IMG/VR virus record: IMGVR_UViG_3300044684_000437
Location: 1-22,920 of that record
Origin: a virus
Direction: 5' to 3' (one strand)
DNA length: 22,920 bases
In this document: positions 7,664 through 15,170 of the stretch, one piece after another
Position numbering within the stretch: the first letter of the stretch is position 1
Layout of the letters: the number at the start of each line of letters is the position of its first letter
The notes under the pieces: model-generated
What the model saw: the letters and a program-made list of their open reading frames with translations, nothing else
Told to the model about the DNA's origin: nothing
The model's database searches: none
Program-made: the position numbers and the translations under genes

Positions 7664-8410
7664 CTAGTGGTCCGGCAGGACCGGCTCGGGGAAGCAGCGG
7701 CAGTTGGGGCCGCACCCCGCGTGGTAACCGTTCGGCATGTCCGTGACGGGGGGCCTGTCCCACCGCACGTACACGCCCTCCATCTCCTTGTGCTCGGGCC
7801 GCACGTCCGCGTCGTGCGCCGTGCGCCACAGGTACCCCTGCGAGCCGACGAACTGCGCGCGGGCTTGCGTGAGCGTGACGGCGGCGCGCGAGGCCTCGGT
7901 GCGGGCTATGAGGGTCGCCTTGCTGGCGCTCACCCTCCCGGACTCGAGGATCGCCGCGGCGACCTCCTCGTGCCTCCTGCCGCCGATGCGGGCCTCGGTC
8001 ACAAGGTTGTGGACGCGCTCGGCCGCCTTGCGGGGTATGGACTGGATGAGGTCCACGTTCAGGCGCATCAGCTCCTTGTACGCGGCCCCCGTGGGGGCGT
8101 GCGCGACCTCGGCGTAGAGCGCGCGCGACATCTCGCGCGACTGCTCCTTCCACGCCAGCAGGTTGCGCCGCGAGACGTCCGCGAGCATGTAGTTGGCGAC
8201 GGACGCCGCCCAGGGCCGCAGCAGCGCCGCGTAGTCGTTCAGTATCTGGACGAGCGGCGCGGGGTCCGCGACGCGCCCGTCGGGGGCCATCCCCCGCACG
8301 AGCTTGTCCACCTCGCGCGCGACCTGGCGAAGGCGCGAGTTATACGCTGACTCTGCGGCGCGGGCGAGCGTCCACCTTAGCCTCTTGCCCGTCCTGTCCA
8401 GCATCGGCAT
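7664..8410 (-). CDS. MuF-like minor head protein (SPP1 gp7 / Mu gpF family)
   Basis: A 248-residue protein. Three family landmarks are present. ATLIARTEASRAAVTLTQAR lies at about 165-184. TAHDADVRPEHKEMEG lies at 197-212, the W.T..D..VR..H....G motif. HAGCGPNCRC lies at 230-239, the C-terminal HP..NCRC-like segment. These minor head proteins enter the procapsid with the portal and are involved in head morphogenesis or DNA ejection. The start ATG at 8410 is preceded by AAGGAGGA inside the portal gene, so the two genes overlap by 71 bases. The N-terminal 100 residues are helical and Ala/Arg-rich. The second Met (MLDRTG) is an alternative start two codons in. Confidence 0.88.
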   Translation of the reverse strand: MPMLDRTGKRLRWTLARAAESAYNSRLRQVAREVDKLVRGMAPDGRVADPAPLVQILNDYAALLRPWAASVANYMLADVSRRNLLAWKEQSREMSRALYAEVAHAPTGAAYKELMRLNVDLIQSIPRKAAERVHNLVTEARIGGRRHEEVAAAILESGRVSASKATLIARTEASRAAVTLTQARAQFVGSQGYLWRTAHDADVRPEHKEMEGVYVRWDRPPVTDMPNGYHAGCGPNCRCFPEPVLPDH

Positions 8411-9914
8411 CGTCGTCCTCCTTCGCGCCCGGCGCCCTGTAGCCCGGCTTGCCGGCGCCCTGGCCGAACTGCGCCGCGTCGAGCAGCTGCTCGGACATGG
8501 GCGGGGCGATCTCGTCGTCCGCGGCCTCGATGGCCTCCTCGGAGATGTTGGTGAAGACGCCCGTGCGCCTGCTCGACTGCTTGAGCTCCTTCATGCCGGT
8601 CTGCGTGCCGACGAGGCCCGCGTCCTTGGCGGCCTGGACCGCGGCCACCGTGTCGCTGGCGACCTTCGCCTTCTGCTCCTCGGTCAGCTCGTACAGCGGG
8701 CGGAATTTCGTCGTGAAGTCCTCCGGCGGCCTGACGCCCACGGACTGCGCGATGAGCCGGTAGAGCAGGGGCACGCCCTGCCCGAGGTCCTTGTTCTGGC
8801 GCGCGCCGATGCCGTCGTAGTAGTTGCGCCAGTCGCTCTCGCCGGTCGCCGAGAGGCCCGCGGGCGACTGGCCCAGGAGCCGCACGAGCGGCACGCCCAG
8901 CGCGCCGGACACCTGCTGCGCCAGCTGCGTGATGACGGCGTCGACGCCCGAGAAGGCGCTCGTCTGCTGCACCGCGAAATCGTCGGTGGCGTCGATGACG
9001 GTGATGCCCTCGAGCCCCTGGAACTGCCGCATCTGCTGGACGTACGACTGCAGGCCGAGGAGCATCTCGCCGCCCGCTGCGACGAGCTCGCGCAGGCCCT
9101 CGACCTTCAGCGTGCGCAGGTAGGACTTCGTGACCAGCTGGGCCGCGCCCATGCTGGCCGTGTCGAAGCCCACCATGCGGTCGTAGAATCGCTCGTACAC
9201 CGAGATGCCCCACAGGTTCTCCGTGAGGGCCTGCTGGTAGGGCAGCTCGACGCCCAGGTGGCGCAGGACGATGCGCGAGTAGTGGATCACCTCGCCGCGC
9301 AGCGCCGGGGCGTTGTCGAGGACGCGGTAGTACTTGGGCATGCCCAGGTAAGGCCCCAGCTCCGTGACCAGGTCGCCGAGCTCGGGCGTCAGCATCCAAC
9401 GGTCGAGGGCGACAAGGCCTTTGAACTGCCCCTTCCCCACGGTCTCGGGGCGCAGAGGCGTACGGAAGTCCTGCCCGTCGACCAGCGCCACGCAGACGGC
9501 GCCGCCGTAGAGGCGTCCCCACTTGATGCCGCCGTTGAGCTTGTCCCACACGGCAAGGCGCTGCGCCTCGGACTCGATCTTCTGCACGTCGGCCGTGTCC
9601 ATCTCGGACTCGACCTCTACGCCCTTGCGCGTCATGTCGTCGCCGATCACATCGACGGCGACGCCGCCGAGCCAGGAGCCGCGGTGAATCCACTCGCACA
9701 GGATGCGGTTGCGCGTGATGGGGTTGAACCCGTACGTCGCGCCCGCGAGCCCATTCGAGCCCGCCATCACGCCGATGCCCTGCATGAAGTTGACGAAGGA
9801 GTCCCGCGTAGCGGCCGAGACCGCCTTCCTCTTCCCAGGGGGCGCGGCGAGCGCGCGCTCCTGCGAGAGGGCCGAGCGCACCTGCGCCCGCACCGACACG
9901 CGCGGTTGCGCCAT
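8340..9914 (-). CDS. Portal protein, DUF1073 family
   Basis: A 524-residue protein that fits the DUF1073 portal family. It has an N-terminal TRDSFVNFMQGIGV region, then a WLGGVAVDVIGDDMTRKGVEVE segment. Further on are KWGRLYGGAVCVALVDGQD, ERFYDRMVGFDTASMGAAQL and a C-terminal third with GLSATGESDWRNYYDGI and LTEEQKAKVASDTVAAVQ. The acidic tail (KEDDDADAG) overlaps the start of the MuF gene in another frame. The portal forms the dodecameric ring at the packaging vertex. GGAGAAGCAT precedes the ATG. Some annotation pipelines label this family Acb1-like, but I see no HxT catalytic motifs, so I call it portal only. Confidence 0.9.
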   Translation of the reverse strand: MAQPRVSVRAQVRSALSQERALAAPPGKRKAVSAATRDSFVNFMQGIGVMAGSNGLAGATYGFNPITRNRILCEWIHRGSWLGGVAVDVIGDDMTRKGVEVESEMDTADVQKIESEAQRLAVWDKLNGGIKWGRLYGGAVCVALVDGQDFRTPLRPETVGKGQFKGLVALDRWMLTPELGDLVTELGPYLGMPKYYRVLDNAPALRGEVIHYSRIVLRHLGVELPYQQALTENLWGISVYERFYDRMVGFDTASMGAAQLVTKSYLRTLKVEGLRELVAAGGEMLLGLQSYVQQMRQFQGLEGITVIDATDDFAVQQTSAFSGVDAVITQLAQQVSGALGVPLVRLLGQSPAGLSATGESDWRNYYDGIGARQNKDLGQGVPLLYRLIAQSVGVRPPEDFTTKFRPLYELTEEQKAKVASDTVAAVQAAKDAGLVGTQTGMKELKQSSRRTGVFTNISEEAIEAADDEIAPPMSEQLLDAAQFGQGAGKPGYRAPGAKEDDDADAGQDGQEAKVDARPRRRVSV

Positions 9915-9926
9915 ATGCTTCTCCTT

Positions 9927-12131
9927 TTAGAACACCCAGGCCGTGGGGTTCTGGACGTACTGCCTCATCTCGGCGAGCGTCTGCGGCAGGCGCGGGACGT
10001 GCGTGGGCGGCCCCGGCTGCCAGGCGCGCAGGTTCCAGTCCCAGTGCGTCTGCGGGCCTGCCTGCGTTATGGGCGTGCTGCCGTCGGCGAAGGTGCCGAT
10101 GTAGAGCGTCCCGTCGCCCCCGTAAACGCGCGCCGTCGGGTTGATGCGGAAGTCGCCGACCTCCGGGCCGCCCGTGCCCTGCGCGACGCCGAACCAGAAC
10201 GCGTTGGGGTTGCCCAGCGTCTGATCGATGACGCGCACGCCGACGCTGTGAGCGTCCTGCCCCGTCTTGACCTGCCAGTCATGCAGCGTGAAGCCGAAGG
10301 AGCCGTCGCTCCAGCTCCAGTGCATGCCGCCGATGCTCGGGCAGCTCGGGTTGCGGTACCACATCCAGACGTTGTAGTCGCCCGTGTATGTGCCGGGGTC
10401 CGTCCCATTCGTCACCGCGATGTTCGTGCCGTTGACATCGTTGATGCAGTAGCGCGAGTTCATCGAAGCCGAATTGATGTTGTAGGACGAGCCGTTGTCT
10501 GTGACAAAGGCGCTCTGCAACAGCGGCACGGTGACAGTGCCGATGGTGTCGAGCACAGCCCCCGCGCCCTTCTTGCCGAAGATCGCGGCATCCTGCACGT
10601 TCGCGCTGACGTTCACCGTCGCGTGGATCGAGGTGAACGCCGTGACGCCCCCGAGGTACGCCGAGACGGCGTCGTCGACCATGAGCATGCGCCGCAGCGT
10701 GGTGCCCGGGCCGAGGAAGACGCCGTCGCTCACCGCGTTCTTGACGAAGAGGCCGTCGATCGTGCCCACGTTCGCCGAGAGGTGCGCGATGCCGTTCGTG
10801 CCGACGAAGCCGCACTGCTCGCAGTCCATGCCGTCGATGTTCGTCGAGCCGGAGTGCTGGCTGATGCAGTGCACGACGTCGCTGCCGGCGGCCAGCTGCG
10901 CGTTGCTGAACACGCCCATCACCCGCTTGAGCACCGGGTAGAAGCCCGACGGGTCGTCGCGGTAGGCGACGAACGGGTTGGGCCCCGCTGCGGTGTCCAG
11001 CTCGGTGAAGATCGTGTCCGACATGAGCTGCGACTGCGCCACGCTGTGGTGGATGGTGCCGTCGCGGATCAGGCACTGCTGCGAGTGGCCGACGCCCATC
11101 TGCAGGGCGTTGTAGTGCGAGAGGTACCGCTTCATCTCGATGCCGCCCGTGCCGATGTCGTTGGGCAGCGTGGTCGAGTCGTAGCAGGCGATGGCGTACT
11201 CGTAGCGCGCGATCTCGATCAGGTGCGCCGTCGGGTCCGCCACCTTGACGTACACGTTCGTCGTGGCCGCGATGCGGGAATCGCAGAACCACCCGCCGTT
11301 TGCCTCGAGGTCGTTGAGGTCGTCCGCGAAGCGGGGCCGGACGCTGTCGAGCCACAGCCCGAGGAGCTCGGTGCTCGTGGGGTTCGGGTTGTCGCGCGTC
11401 CACTCCAGCGTCCAGATGTCGTTGAACGGCGACAGGAGCGTCCATCCCGTCGCAACGTCCGCGCCGTCCATCACGGGCGGCGCTCCCGCGCCGTAGGTGG
11501 CGACGCGCACGGCCACGTGGCCGACGTCGGGGATGAAGCCGCGCCAGTAGCTCCCCTTCGCGAGGCCGACGCTCTGGTTGTTCTGGAGCACGGGCAGCCG
11601 CGCGAGCGTCTTGAACGCCGTCTGCGCCGTCTGGCCGTTGTTCGCGTCGTTGCCGTTCACCGAGTCCACGAAGTACGTGAACGCGGCCGGAGCGGGAGTC
11701 GGCGCTGGCGTCGGCGCGGGCGTGGGAGCCGGGGTCGGCGCGGGAGTCGGGCCGGGAGACGGAGCGGGCGTCGGCCCGGGCGCGGGCGTGGGAGCCGGGG
11801 TCGGGGCCGGGGCCGCGAACTGGGCGGCGACCCGGTACAGGTTGCCGTTCGTCGCCACGATCGTGAGGTAGCCGTCGGGCACGACGGGGTCGCCCCCTGC
11901 CGTGTAAACCGGCGCCTCGCCCGACCCGCCAAACTCGACCCAGACCATCGGCTCGATCCCCGCCAGGCGCCAGTAGGTGCCGTCGCTGAGCTGCAGGCCG
12001 ATCTTGTTCAGCTCGTTCTCGTCGTTCGTGCTGAACCCCAAGCGCGCGGCCTCCGTCATGAAGAGCCACTGGTGGGGCACGTGCACGTCGCCGGGCGGCA
12101 CGAGGCCGTGGTCGAGCAGCGGGTTGGTCAT
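9927..12131 (-). CDS. Large beta-helix fibre/spike protein with Ala-Pro linker
   Basis: A 734-residue protein with three parts. Residues 1-105 ([17 protein letters not shown], then [19 protein letters not shown]) resemble a small domain at the N-terminus of phage fibres that attaches them to the virion. Residues 107-150 are a Thr-Pro-Ala-Pro linker. From residue 152 ([20 protein letters not shown]) the sequence looks like a right-handed parallel beta-helix of the pectate-lyase type, with [11 protein letters not shown]-like turns and a Trp-rich section near 580-620. No catalytic site can be assigned, so receptor binding or polysaccharide degradation are both possible. The ATG follows GAAGGAGAAAACCGA. 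It lies between head genes, not tail genes, which points to a head fibre. Confidence 0.72.
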   Translation of the reverse strand: MTNPLLDHGLVPPGDVHVPHQWLFMTEAARLGFSTNDENELNKIGLQLSDGTYWRLAGIEPMVWVEFGGSGEAPVYTAGGDPVVPDGYLTIVATNGNLYRVAAQFAAPAPTPAPTPAPGPTPAPSPGPTPAPTPAPTPAPTPAPTPAPAAFTYFVDSVNGNDANNGQTAQTAFKTLARLPVLQNNQSVGLAKGSYWRGFIPDVGHVAVRVATYGAGAPPVMDGADVATGWTLLSPFNDIWTLEWTRDNPNPTSTELLGLWLDSVRPRFADDLNDLEANGGWFCDSRIAATTNVYVKVADPTAHLIEIARYEYAIACYDSTTLPNDIGTGGIEMKRYLSHYNALQMGVGHSQQCLIRDGTIHHSVAQSQLMSDTIFTELDTAAGPNPFVAYRDDPSGFYPVLKRVMGVFSNAQLAAGSDVVHCISQHSGSTNIDGMDCEQCGFVGTNGIAHLSANVGTIDGLFVKNAVSDGVFLGPGTTLRRMLMVDDAVSAYLGGVTAFTSIHATVNVSANVQDAAIFGKKGAGAVLDTIGTVTVPLLQSAFVTDNGSSYNINSASMNSRYCINDVNGTNIAVTNGTDPGTYTGDYNVWMWYRNPSCPSIGGMHWSWSDGSFGFTLHDWQVKTGQDAHSVGVRVIDQTLGNPNAFWFGVAQGTGGPEVGDFRINPTARVYGGDGTLYIGTFADGSTPITQAGPQTHWDWNLRAWQPGPPTHVPRLPQTLAEMRQYVQNPTAWVF
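11682..11813 (-). repeat. Short in-frame repeat coding an Ala-Pro linker
   Basis: About 44 codons of a degenerate 6 to 12-base repeat coding TPAP and GPTPAP units, at residues 107-150 of the fibre protein. Such linkers are extended and flexible. The tract is prone to length change by slippage, which would alter the reach of the fibre. Confidence 0.85.
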
Positions 12132-12162
12132 TCGGTTTTCTCCTTCGCTTCTTCCCTGCGCG

Positions 12163-12969
12163 TCAGCCGATCTTCCAGGACGTGCCGTCGCAGAAGGCGG
12201 GCACGACGTTCGATCCCGATCCGGCGATTGCGGTGAGGAAAGTTGTCGCCGTCGCGTCCGTGACGGTGGCGCGCGCCCCCTTGGTGGTCGAGCCGCAGGT
12301 CGGAAGCTGCGCGAACGTCTGCGCCCCCAGGACCAGCGCGGTGCCGGGGTACGCGCCCGCGGTGCCCGAGTTCACCTCGACGACCTTCGCCGCGGTGCGC
12401 GACAGCTGCGTGTCCATGCCCACGGTGATGTCGCTGCCCGGCGTCCAGCCGTAGCCGCCCGCAGCGGGCACGTGGGTCGCGAGATTGAACCGGTCGACCC
12501 CGAACTTGTGGTTGCCCGTGCCGTTGGTGCTCAGGACGAGCGTGGAGCTGCCGTTGTCCTGCCACGCCCACGTGTTGCCGTTCATGGCGAGGGAGAACAC
12601 GTCGCCCAGGGTGAGCTGGCCGCCGCTGACGCTCGACCCGGTGATGCCCCCGAAAGCGCCCGCGTTGTTGTACTGCACGGTGCCCGACGCGCCGCCGGGG
12701 CTGCCGCCCCCGCCGCTGGCGCTGAGGGTGCCCGAGGAGTACGTGAGGCCCGAACCGATCGTGACGGCCGCGACCGTGCCGCTGCCGTTCGCGCGCAGGA
12801 TGCCGGAGACCGTCCCCGCGCCGCCCTGGGACGCGGGGAGCACGCCCTGCGTCTGGGTGGCGAGGTTGACGAGCGTCAGCGCGCCGGCCGTCGGCAGGAT
12901 CGCGGCGGACAGGAACGCGACGGCAGCGGCCGTCGCGAGGAGGAGCTTAGTACCGATAGAAGGCTTCAT
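12163..12969 (-). CDS. Fibre-like protein with signal-like N-terminus and conserved C-terminal tip
   Basis: A 268-residue protein. The first 29 residues (KLLLATAAAVAFLSAAILPTAGA) look like a signal peptide or membrane anchor with an A-G-A boundary. Residues 40-130 are Gly/Ser/Thr-rich and repetitive (SGLTYSSGTLSASGGGGS, GTVQYNNAGAFGGITGSS), as in trimeric fibre shafts. The C-terminus QTFAQLPTCGSTTKGARATV followed by GSNVVPAFCDGTSWKIG matches a fibre tip motif found in many phages (F..LP.C...G....D...N..P.FCDG..W). The start overlaps the previous gene by 23 bases and follows GGAGACTCGC. It is probably virion-attached, and no known receptor is implied. Confidence 0.66.
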   Translation of the reverse strand: MKPSIGTKLLLATAAAVAFLSAAILPTAGALTLVNLATQTQGVLPASQGGAGTVSGILRANGSGTVAAVTIGSGLTYSSGTLSASGGGGSPGGASGTVQYNNAGAFGGITGSSVSGGQLTLGDVFSLAMNGNTWAWQDNGSSTLVLSTNGTGNHKFGVDRFNLATHVPAAGGYGWTPGSDITVGMDTQLSRTAAKVVEVNSGTAGAYPGTALVLGAQTFAQLPTCGSTTKGARATVTDATATTFLTAIAGSGSNVVPAFCDGTSWKIG

Positions 12970-13303
12970 GCGAGTCTCCGGCCTGTGGGGCGTTGGTGTA
13001 GGTGATGGTGTTGCCTGCGAGGACGTAGTCGACGCCAGCCTTGCACATGATCCCGTTGAGGAACAGCTGCAAGCTCGCGCCGCTGGGGGCGTTCACAAGC
13101 GTGTAGACATGATTCGCGCCGTCGATCGCGCCGACCGGCACCTCGGCATCGGCGAAGTTCGGGGAGCCTCCGCCCCCTCCGCTCCACGCCGTGCCGTCGG
13201 GCAGCACGACGCTGTTGCTGCCGTCGTTGGCGATGCGCAGGACGCCCAGGGCGAGGAGCTCTTGGAGTATCGGCGAGGGGCCGTGGTCAGTTCGGAGTGG
13301 CAT
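12947..13303 (-). CDS. Small fibre-associated beta-sandwich protein
   Basis: A 118-residue protein with a Gly-rich linker (WSGGGGGSPN). Its C-terminal half, VGAIDGANHVYTLVNAPSGA then LQLFLNGIMCKAGVDYVLAG and ITYTNAPQAGDSHEAFYRY, matches a beta-sandwich domain seen repeatedly in phage fibre and collar genes (dGsn..ftL..aP..gsl.lyvNG...k.G.DYtlsGntIt...aP..GD...a.Yry). It starts at ATG 13303 after CAGGAGCATCCTC, which itself overlaps the T-tract of the preceding terminator. Its stop lies within the next fibre gene, so the two are coupled. A fibre attachment or base role is likely but unproven. Confidence 0.62.
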   Translation of the reverse strand: MPLRTDHGPSPILQELLALGVLRIANDGSNSVVLPDGTAWSGGGGGSPNFADAEVPVGAIDGANHVYTLVNAPSGASLQLFLNGIMCKAGVDYVLAGNTITYTNAPQAGDSHEAFYRY

Positions 13304-13313
13304 GAGGATGCTC

Positions 13314-13347
13314 CTGAAAAGCAGAAGGCCCGCGTCGTGCGGGCCTT
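13314..13347 (-). terminator. Intrinsic terminator inside the structural gene block
   Basis: AAGGCCCGC (13325-13333) pairs with GCGGGCCTT (13339-13347) around a 5-base loop, a 9-bp perfect stem. On the minus strand it is followed by CTGCTTTTC. It lies 24 bases after the stop of the 304-residue gene and directly before the ribosome binding site of the fibre gene. Confidence 0.78.
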
Positions 13348-13371
13348 CGGGGGTTCGGGAATGTGTTGGTT

Positions 13372-14286
13372 TCAGCGCGTCGAGCTGATCTCGTCGGCTA
13401 TCGCGTCCTGGATGGCGCGCAGCTTCTTCGCGGTCTCGGCGTTGCCCGATCCGGGCTCGGTCGACAGCCGCTCATGGAACGCGGCCTCGTCGAGGAGCAG
13501 GTCCTTCATGCGCCCGTTCGCGTTCTGGGCGAGCCTGCGCGATTCCGCCGCGTTCCTCTTGTCCCGCTCCTGACGCTGCTGCACGGACTCGGGATCGTGG
13601 CCGTACCGCTTCGCCAAAGCGCGGGCAGCCGCAGCCTTCTCCGCGTCCCCGGCCTGTTCGTACATCTCCGCGGCCGAGTGGAAGCTGCCGCCGTCGCCGC
13701 GCTTGGCCCTGTCGAACTCCGCCGCAGCGTTCTTGCGCAGCTCCGTCTTGCCGGGCTTCTTGAGCGCAGGATGGTCGGGCGTGCCACCCTTCGCATACAC
13801 GTCGCCCTGGCGCCCGACGATCGAATCGAAGCGGTTCAGGTCGCGCGGGTCGAGCTTGCCGTACTCCTTCTCGTACGCCTGCGTCGCAGCTTCGTGCTCG
13901 GGGCGGTGCTTCGCGCGCCCCGCCTCGTTCTTCGCGCCCATGTACTTGCGCTGCGCCTTGTAGACGCGCTCGAGCGCGGCGTGGTGCTCATCGCCGTCCT
14001 TCTTCTTCTTGCTGCCGTGGGCCTCGGCTTCGGAATCCGAACGGATCACCTTGATTTCTTCATGCTCGTTTCCGACCGCGCCCGCCTTAACGTGGCCCGG
14101 GCCGGGCGAGTGCCTCGACGCCTCGCCCTCGGACTTGCCCACGAGCGCCGCCGGCCCCTTCGTGATCTTGCCGTCCTTGATGAAGACGTGCGCCCCGTTG
14201 ATGGTGCGCCAGACGCCTCCCTCGTCGGAGTCGCGGGTCTGCCGGGCGGGCTGGCCGCCGACGTGGATGTGCACGTGCTTCGCCAT
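13372..14286 (-). CDS. Charged helical virion-region protein with INGxHVFIKDGK motif
   Basis: A 304-residue protein from the ATG after AAAGGAAAATCCCC; an 11-codon upstream extension has no ribosome binding site. The N-terminus MAKHVHIHVGGQPARQTRD is followed by WRTINGAHVFIKDGKITKGP. This short motif recurs in several phage head proteins, where it appears at the C-terminus of portal or MuF-like proteins. The rest is highly charged and mostly helical (KKKKDGDEHHAALERVYKAQ, DAEKAAAARALAKRYG). No enzyme motif is visible. The HVHIHV sequence is matched by THIHVHV in the protease/scaffold gene. An internal head protein or assembly factor is possible, but the function is unknown. Confidence 0.7.
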   Translation of the reverse strand: MAKHVHIHVGGQPARQTRDSDEGGVWRTINGAHVFIKDGKITKGPAALVGKSEGEASRHSPGPGHVKAGAVGNEHEEIKVIRSDSEAEAHGSKKKKDGDEHHAALERVYKAQRKYMGAKNEAGRAKHRPEHEAATQAYEKEYGKLDPRDLNRFDSIVGRQGDVYAKGGTPDHPALKKPGKTELRKNAAAEFDRAKRGDGGSFHSAAEMYEQAGDAEKAAAARALAKRYGHDPESVQQRQERDKRNAAESRRLAQNANGRMKDLLLDEAAFHERLSTEPGSGNAETAKKLRAIQDAIADEISSTR

Positions 14287-14325
14287 GGGGATTTTCCTTT
14301 CGCGCGGGAACCCCCGCATATTAGA

Positions 14326-14445
14326 TCAGTCGAGGTCCTGCAGGTCCTGGGCGGTCAGCCAGCGCACGGCCGCCGCGACGAGCAGCGCCAGGGCGGCAAG
14401 GAGGAGCGCCGCGAACGCGGCGGGATGGTTCTCGAGCCAGCCCAT
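14326..14445 (-). CDS. 39-residue single-pass membrane protein
   Basis: MGWLENHPAAF is followed by a hydrophobic stretch (AALLLAALALLVAAAVRWL, about residues 10-30) and a short acidic C-terminal tail (TAQDLQDLD). One membrane helix is predicted. The ATG follows GGGAGGCGTG and overlaps the previous stop in a TGATG, so it is translationally coupled. It is too short for a classical holin. A holin-like or regulatory membrane peptide is possible, but there is no endolysin nearby to support a lysis role. Confidence 0.6.
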   Translation of the reverse strand: MGWLENHPAAFAALLLAALALLVAAAVRWLTAQDLQDLD

Positions 14446-14666
14446 CACGCCTCCCCTCTGCGCACGCGCTGGCGCTGCCTGCCGGTGCCCGGGACCGCCT
14501 CGGCCCCGAGGCACGCGACCTCGAACAGGGGCAGGCGGCGCAGCTGCTCCTGCCTCTCGGGCTGCCCCGGCGCGAGGCGGCGCGCGAGGCTGGCGTCGTA
14601 CTCCTCGGCTGCCTCTCCCCTCAGGCGGGGCGGCATGCCGTGCTTGCGCAGGCATGGTGCTACCAC
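14445..14666 (-). CDS. Small basic protein, function unknown
   Basis: A 73-residue protein starting at GTG 14666, preceded by AGGAGGGAACGCC (a strong ribosome binding site). The longer in-frame ATG start at 14738 would run through the upstream gene and is less likely. The sequence MVAPCLRKHGMPPRLRGEAA continues with a Leu/Arg-rich helix (LARRLAPGQPERQEQLRRLP) and FEVACLGAEAVP, then a basic tail. Similar short proteins are carried between terminase and portal in related phages as far as I recall. No function is known. It shares a TGATG overlap with the downstream membrane peptide. Confidence 0.6.
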   Translation of the reverse strand: MVAPCLRKHGMPPRLRGEAAEEYDASLARRLAPGQPERQEQLRRLPLFEVACLGAEAVPGTGRQRQRVRRGEA

Positions 14667-14677
14667 GGCGTTCCCTC

Positions 14678-14905
14678 CTACTCGAACAGTTCCTGCAGGT
14701 CGCGCTTGCCGTCCGCGACCTCTAGCAGCGTTTCCCACAGCTCGTCAGGCGCGAGGATGAGGAAGCCCGACACAAGGCCAAGCACCTCGTTGCTGAACTC
14801 GAGCTTCGCCTGCTCGGTGCCCGTCATGTGCAGCTTCCTGCGCGCGTTCAGGAGGCGGCGCACGCGTTCGCGTATCAGCGCCTTGTTCTCTTCACTCAGT
14901 TTCAC
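14678..14905 (-). CDS. Small helical protein, function unknown
   Basis: A 75-residue protein starting at GTG 14905, with AAGGAG five bases upstream. It reads MKLSEENKALIRERVRRLLN, then an amphipathic helix with SNEVLGLVSGFLILAPDELW and an acidic C-terminus (DGKRDLQELFE). The composition suggests a compact all-helical protein. It lies between two other small genes and probably belongs to the same co-translated block. No family is recognised. Confidence 0.65.
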   Translation of the reverse strand: MKLSEENKALIRERVRRLLNARRKLHMTGTEQAKLEFSNEVLGLVSGFLILAPDELWETLLEVADGKRDLQELFE

Positions 14906-14933
14906 GGTTGCTCCTTATTTCCACCGGCCGCGC

Positions 14934-15170
14934 TCACTTCGTCACCTCGCGCTCGAGGCGCACGAACCGCACGCCTTGTTCCGCCGGCCACCAGCCGCTC
15001 TCCACGATCGCCCACCCCGAGGGGATGGCGTCGTAGAAGGCCTCGCGGTCCGCGATTGCGTGCGTGAGGAGCACGCTCTGCACCAGCTTCGACCTGACGA
15101 CCGTCGCCTTGCCCTTGACGCGCATCGTCAGCTCCAGCGCCCTCAGCTGCTCGTACTCCTTGCCCATCAT
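14934..15170 (-). CDS. Small protein coupled to terminase, function unknown
   Basis: A 78-residue protein whose ATG overlaps the terminase stop in an ATGA (15167-15170). It starts MMGKEYEQLRALELTMRVKG and has a C-terminal WAIVESGWWPAEQGVRFVRL segment that looks like a small alpha/beta fold. Translational coupling to the large terminase suggests a packaging-related or co-regulated role. I recognise no family. Confidence 0.68.
   Translation of the reverse strand: MMGKEYEQLRALELTMRVKGKATVVRSKLVQSVLLTHAIADREAFYDAIPSGWAIVESGWWPAEQGVRFVRLEREVTK

Noticed and set aside
8340-9914. Portal as an anti-CBASS Acb1 enzyme
   Set aside because: The family label is sometimes used for DUF1073 proteins, but no HxT catalytic pair is present. 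Length and context are those of a portal.
11682-11813. Regular short repeats as a CRISPR array
   Set aside because: The repeats are in-frame codons for an Ala-Pro linker without spacers.
8304-12236. Very long plus-strand open frame of 1310 codons
   Set aside because: It lies antisense to portal, fibre and MuF genes that have clear family motifs and ribosome binding sites. Its product is Arg/Val/Leu-rich without domains. Long antisense frames are expected in DNA with high third-position GC.
14326-14445. 39-residue membrane peptide as a holin
   Set aside because: It is shorter than known holins and no endolysin or spanin is next to it.
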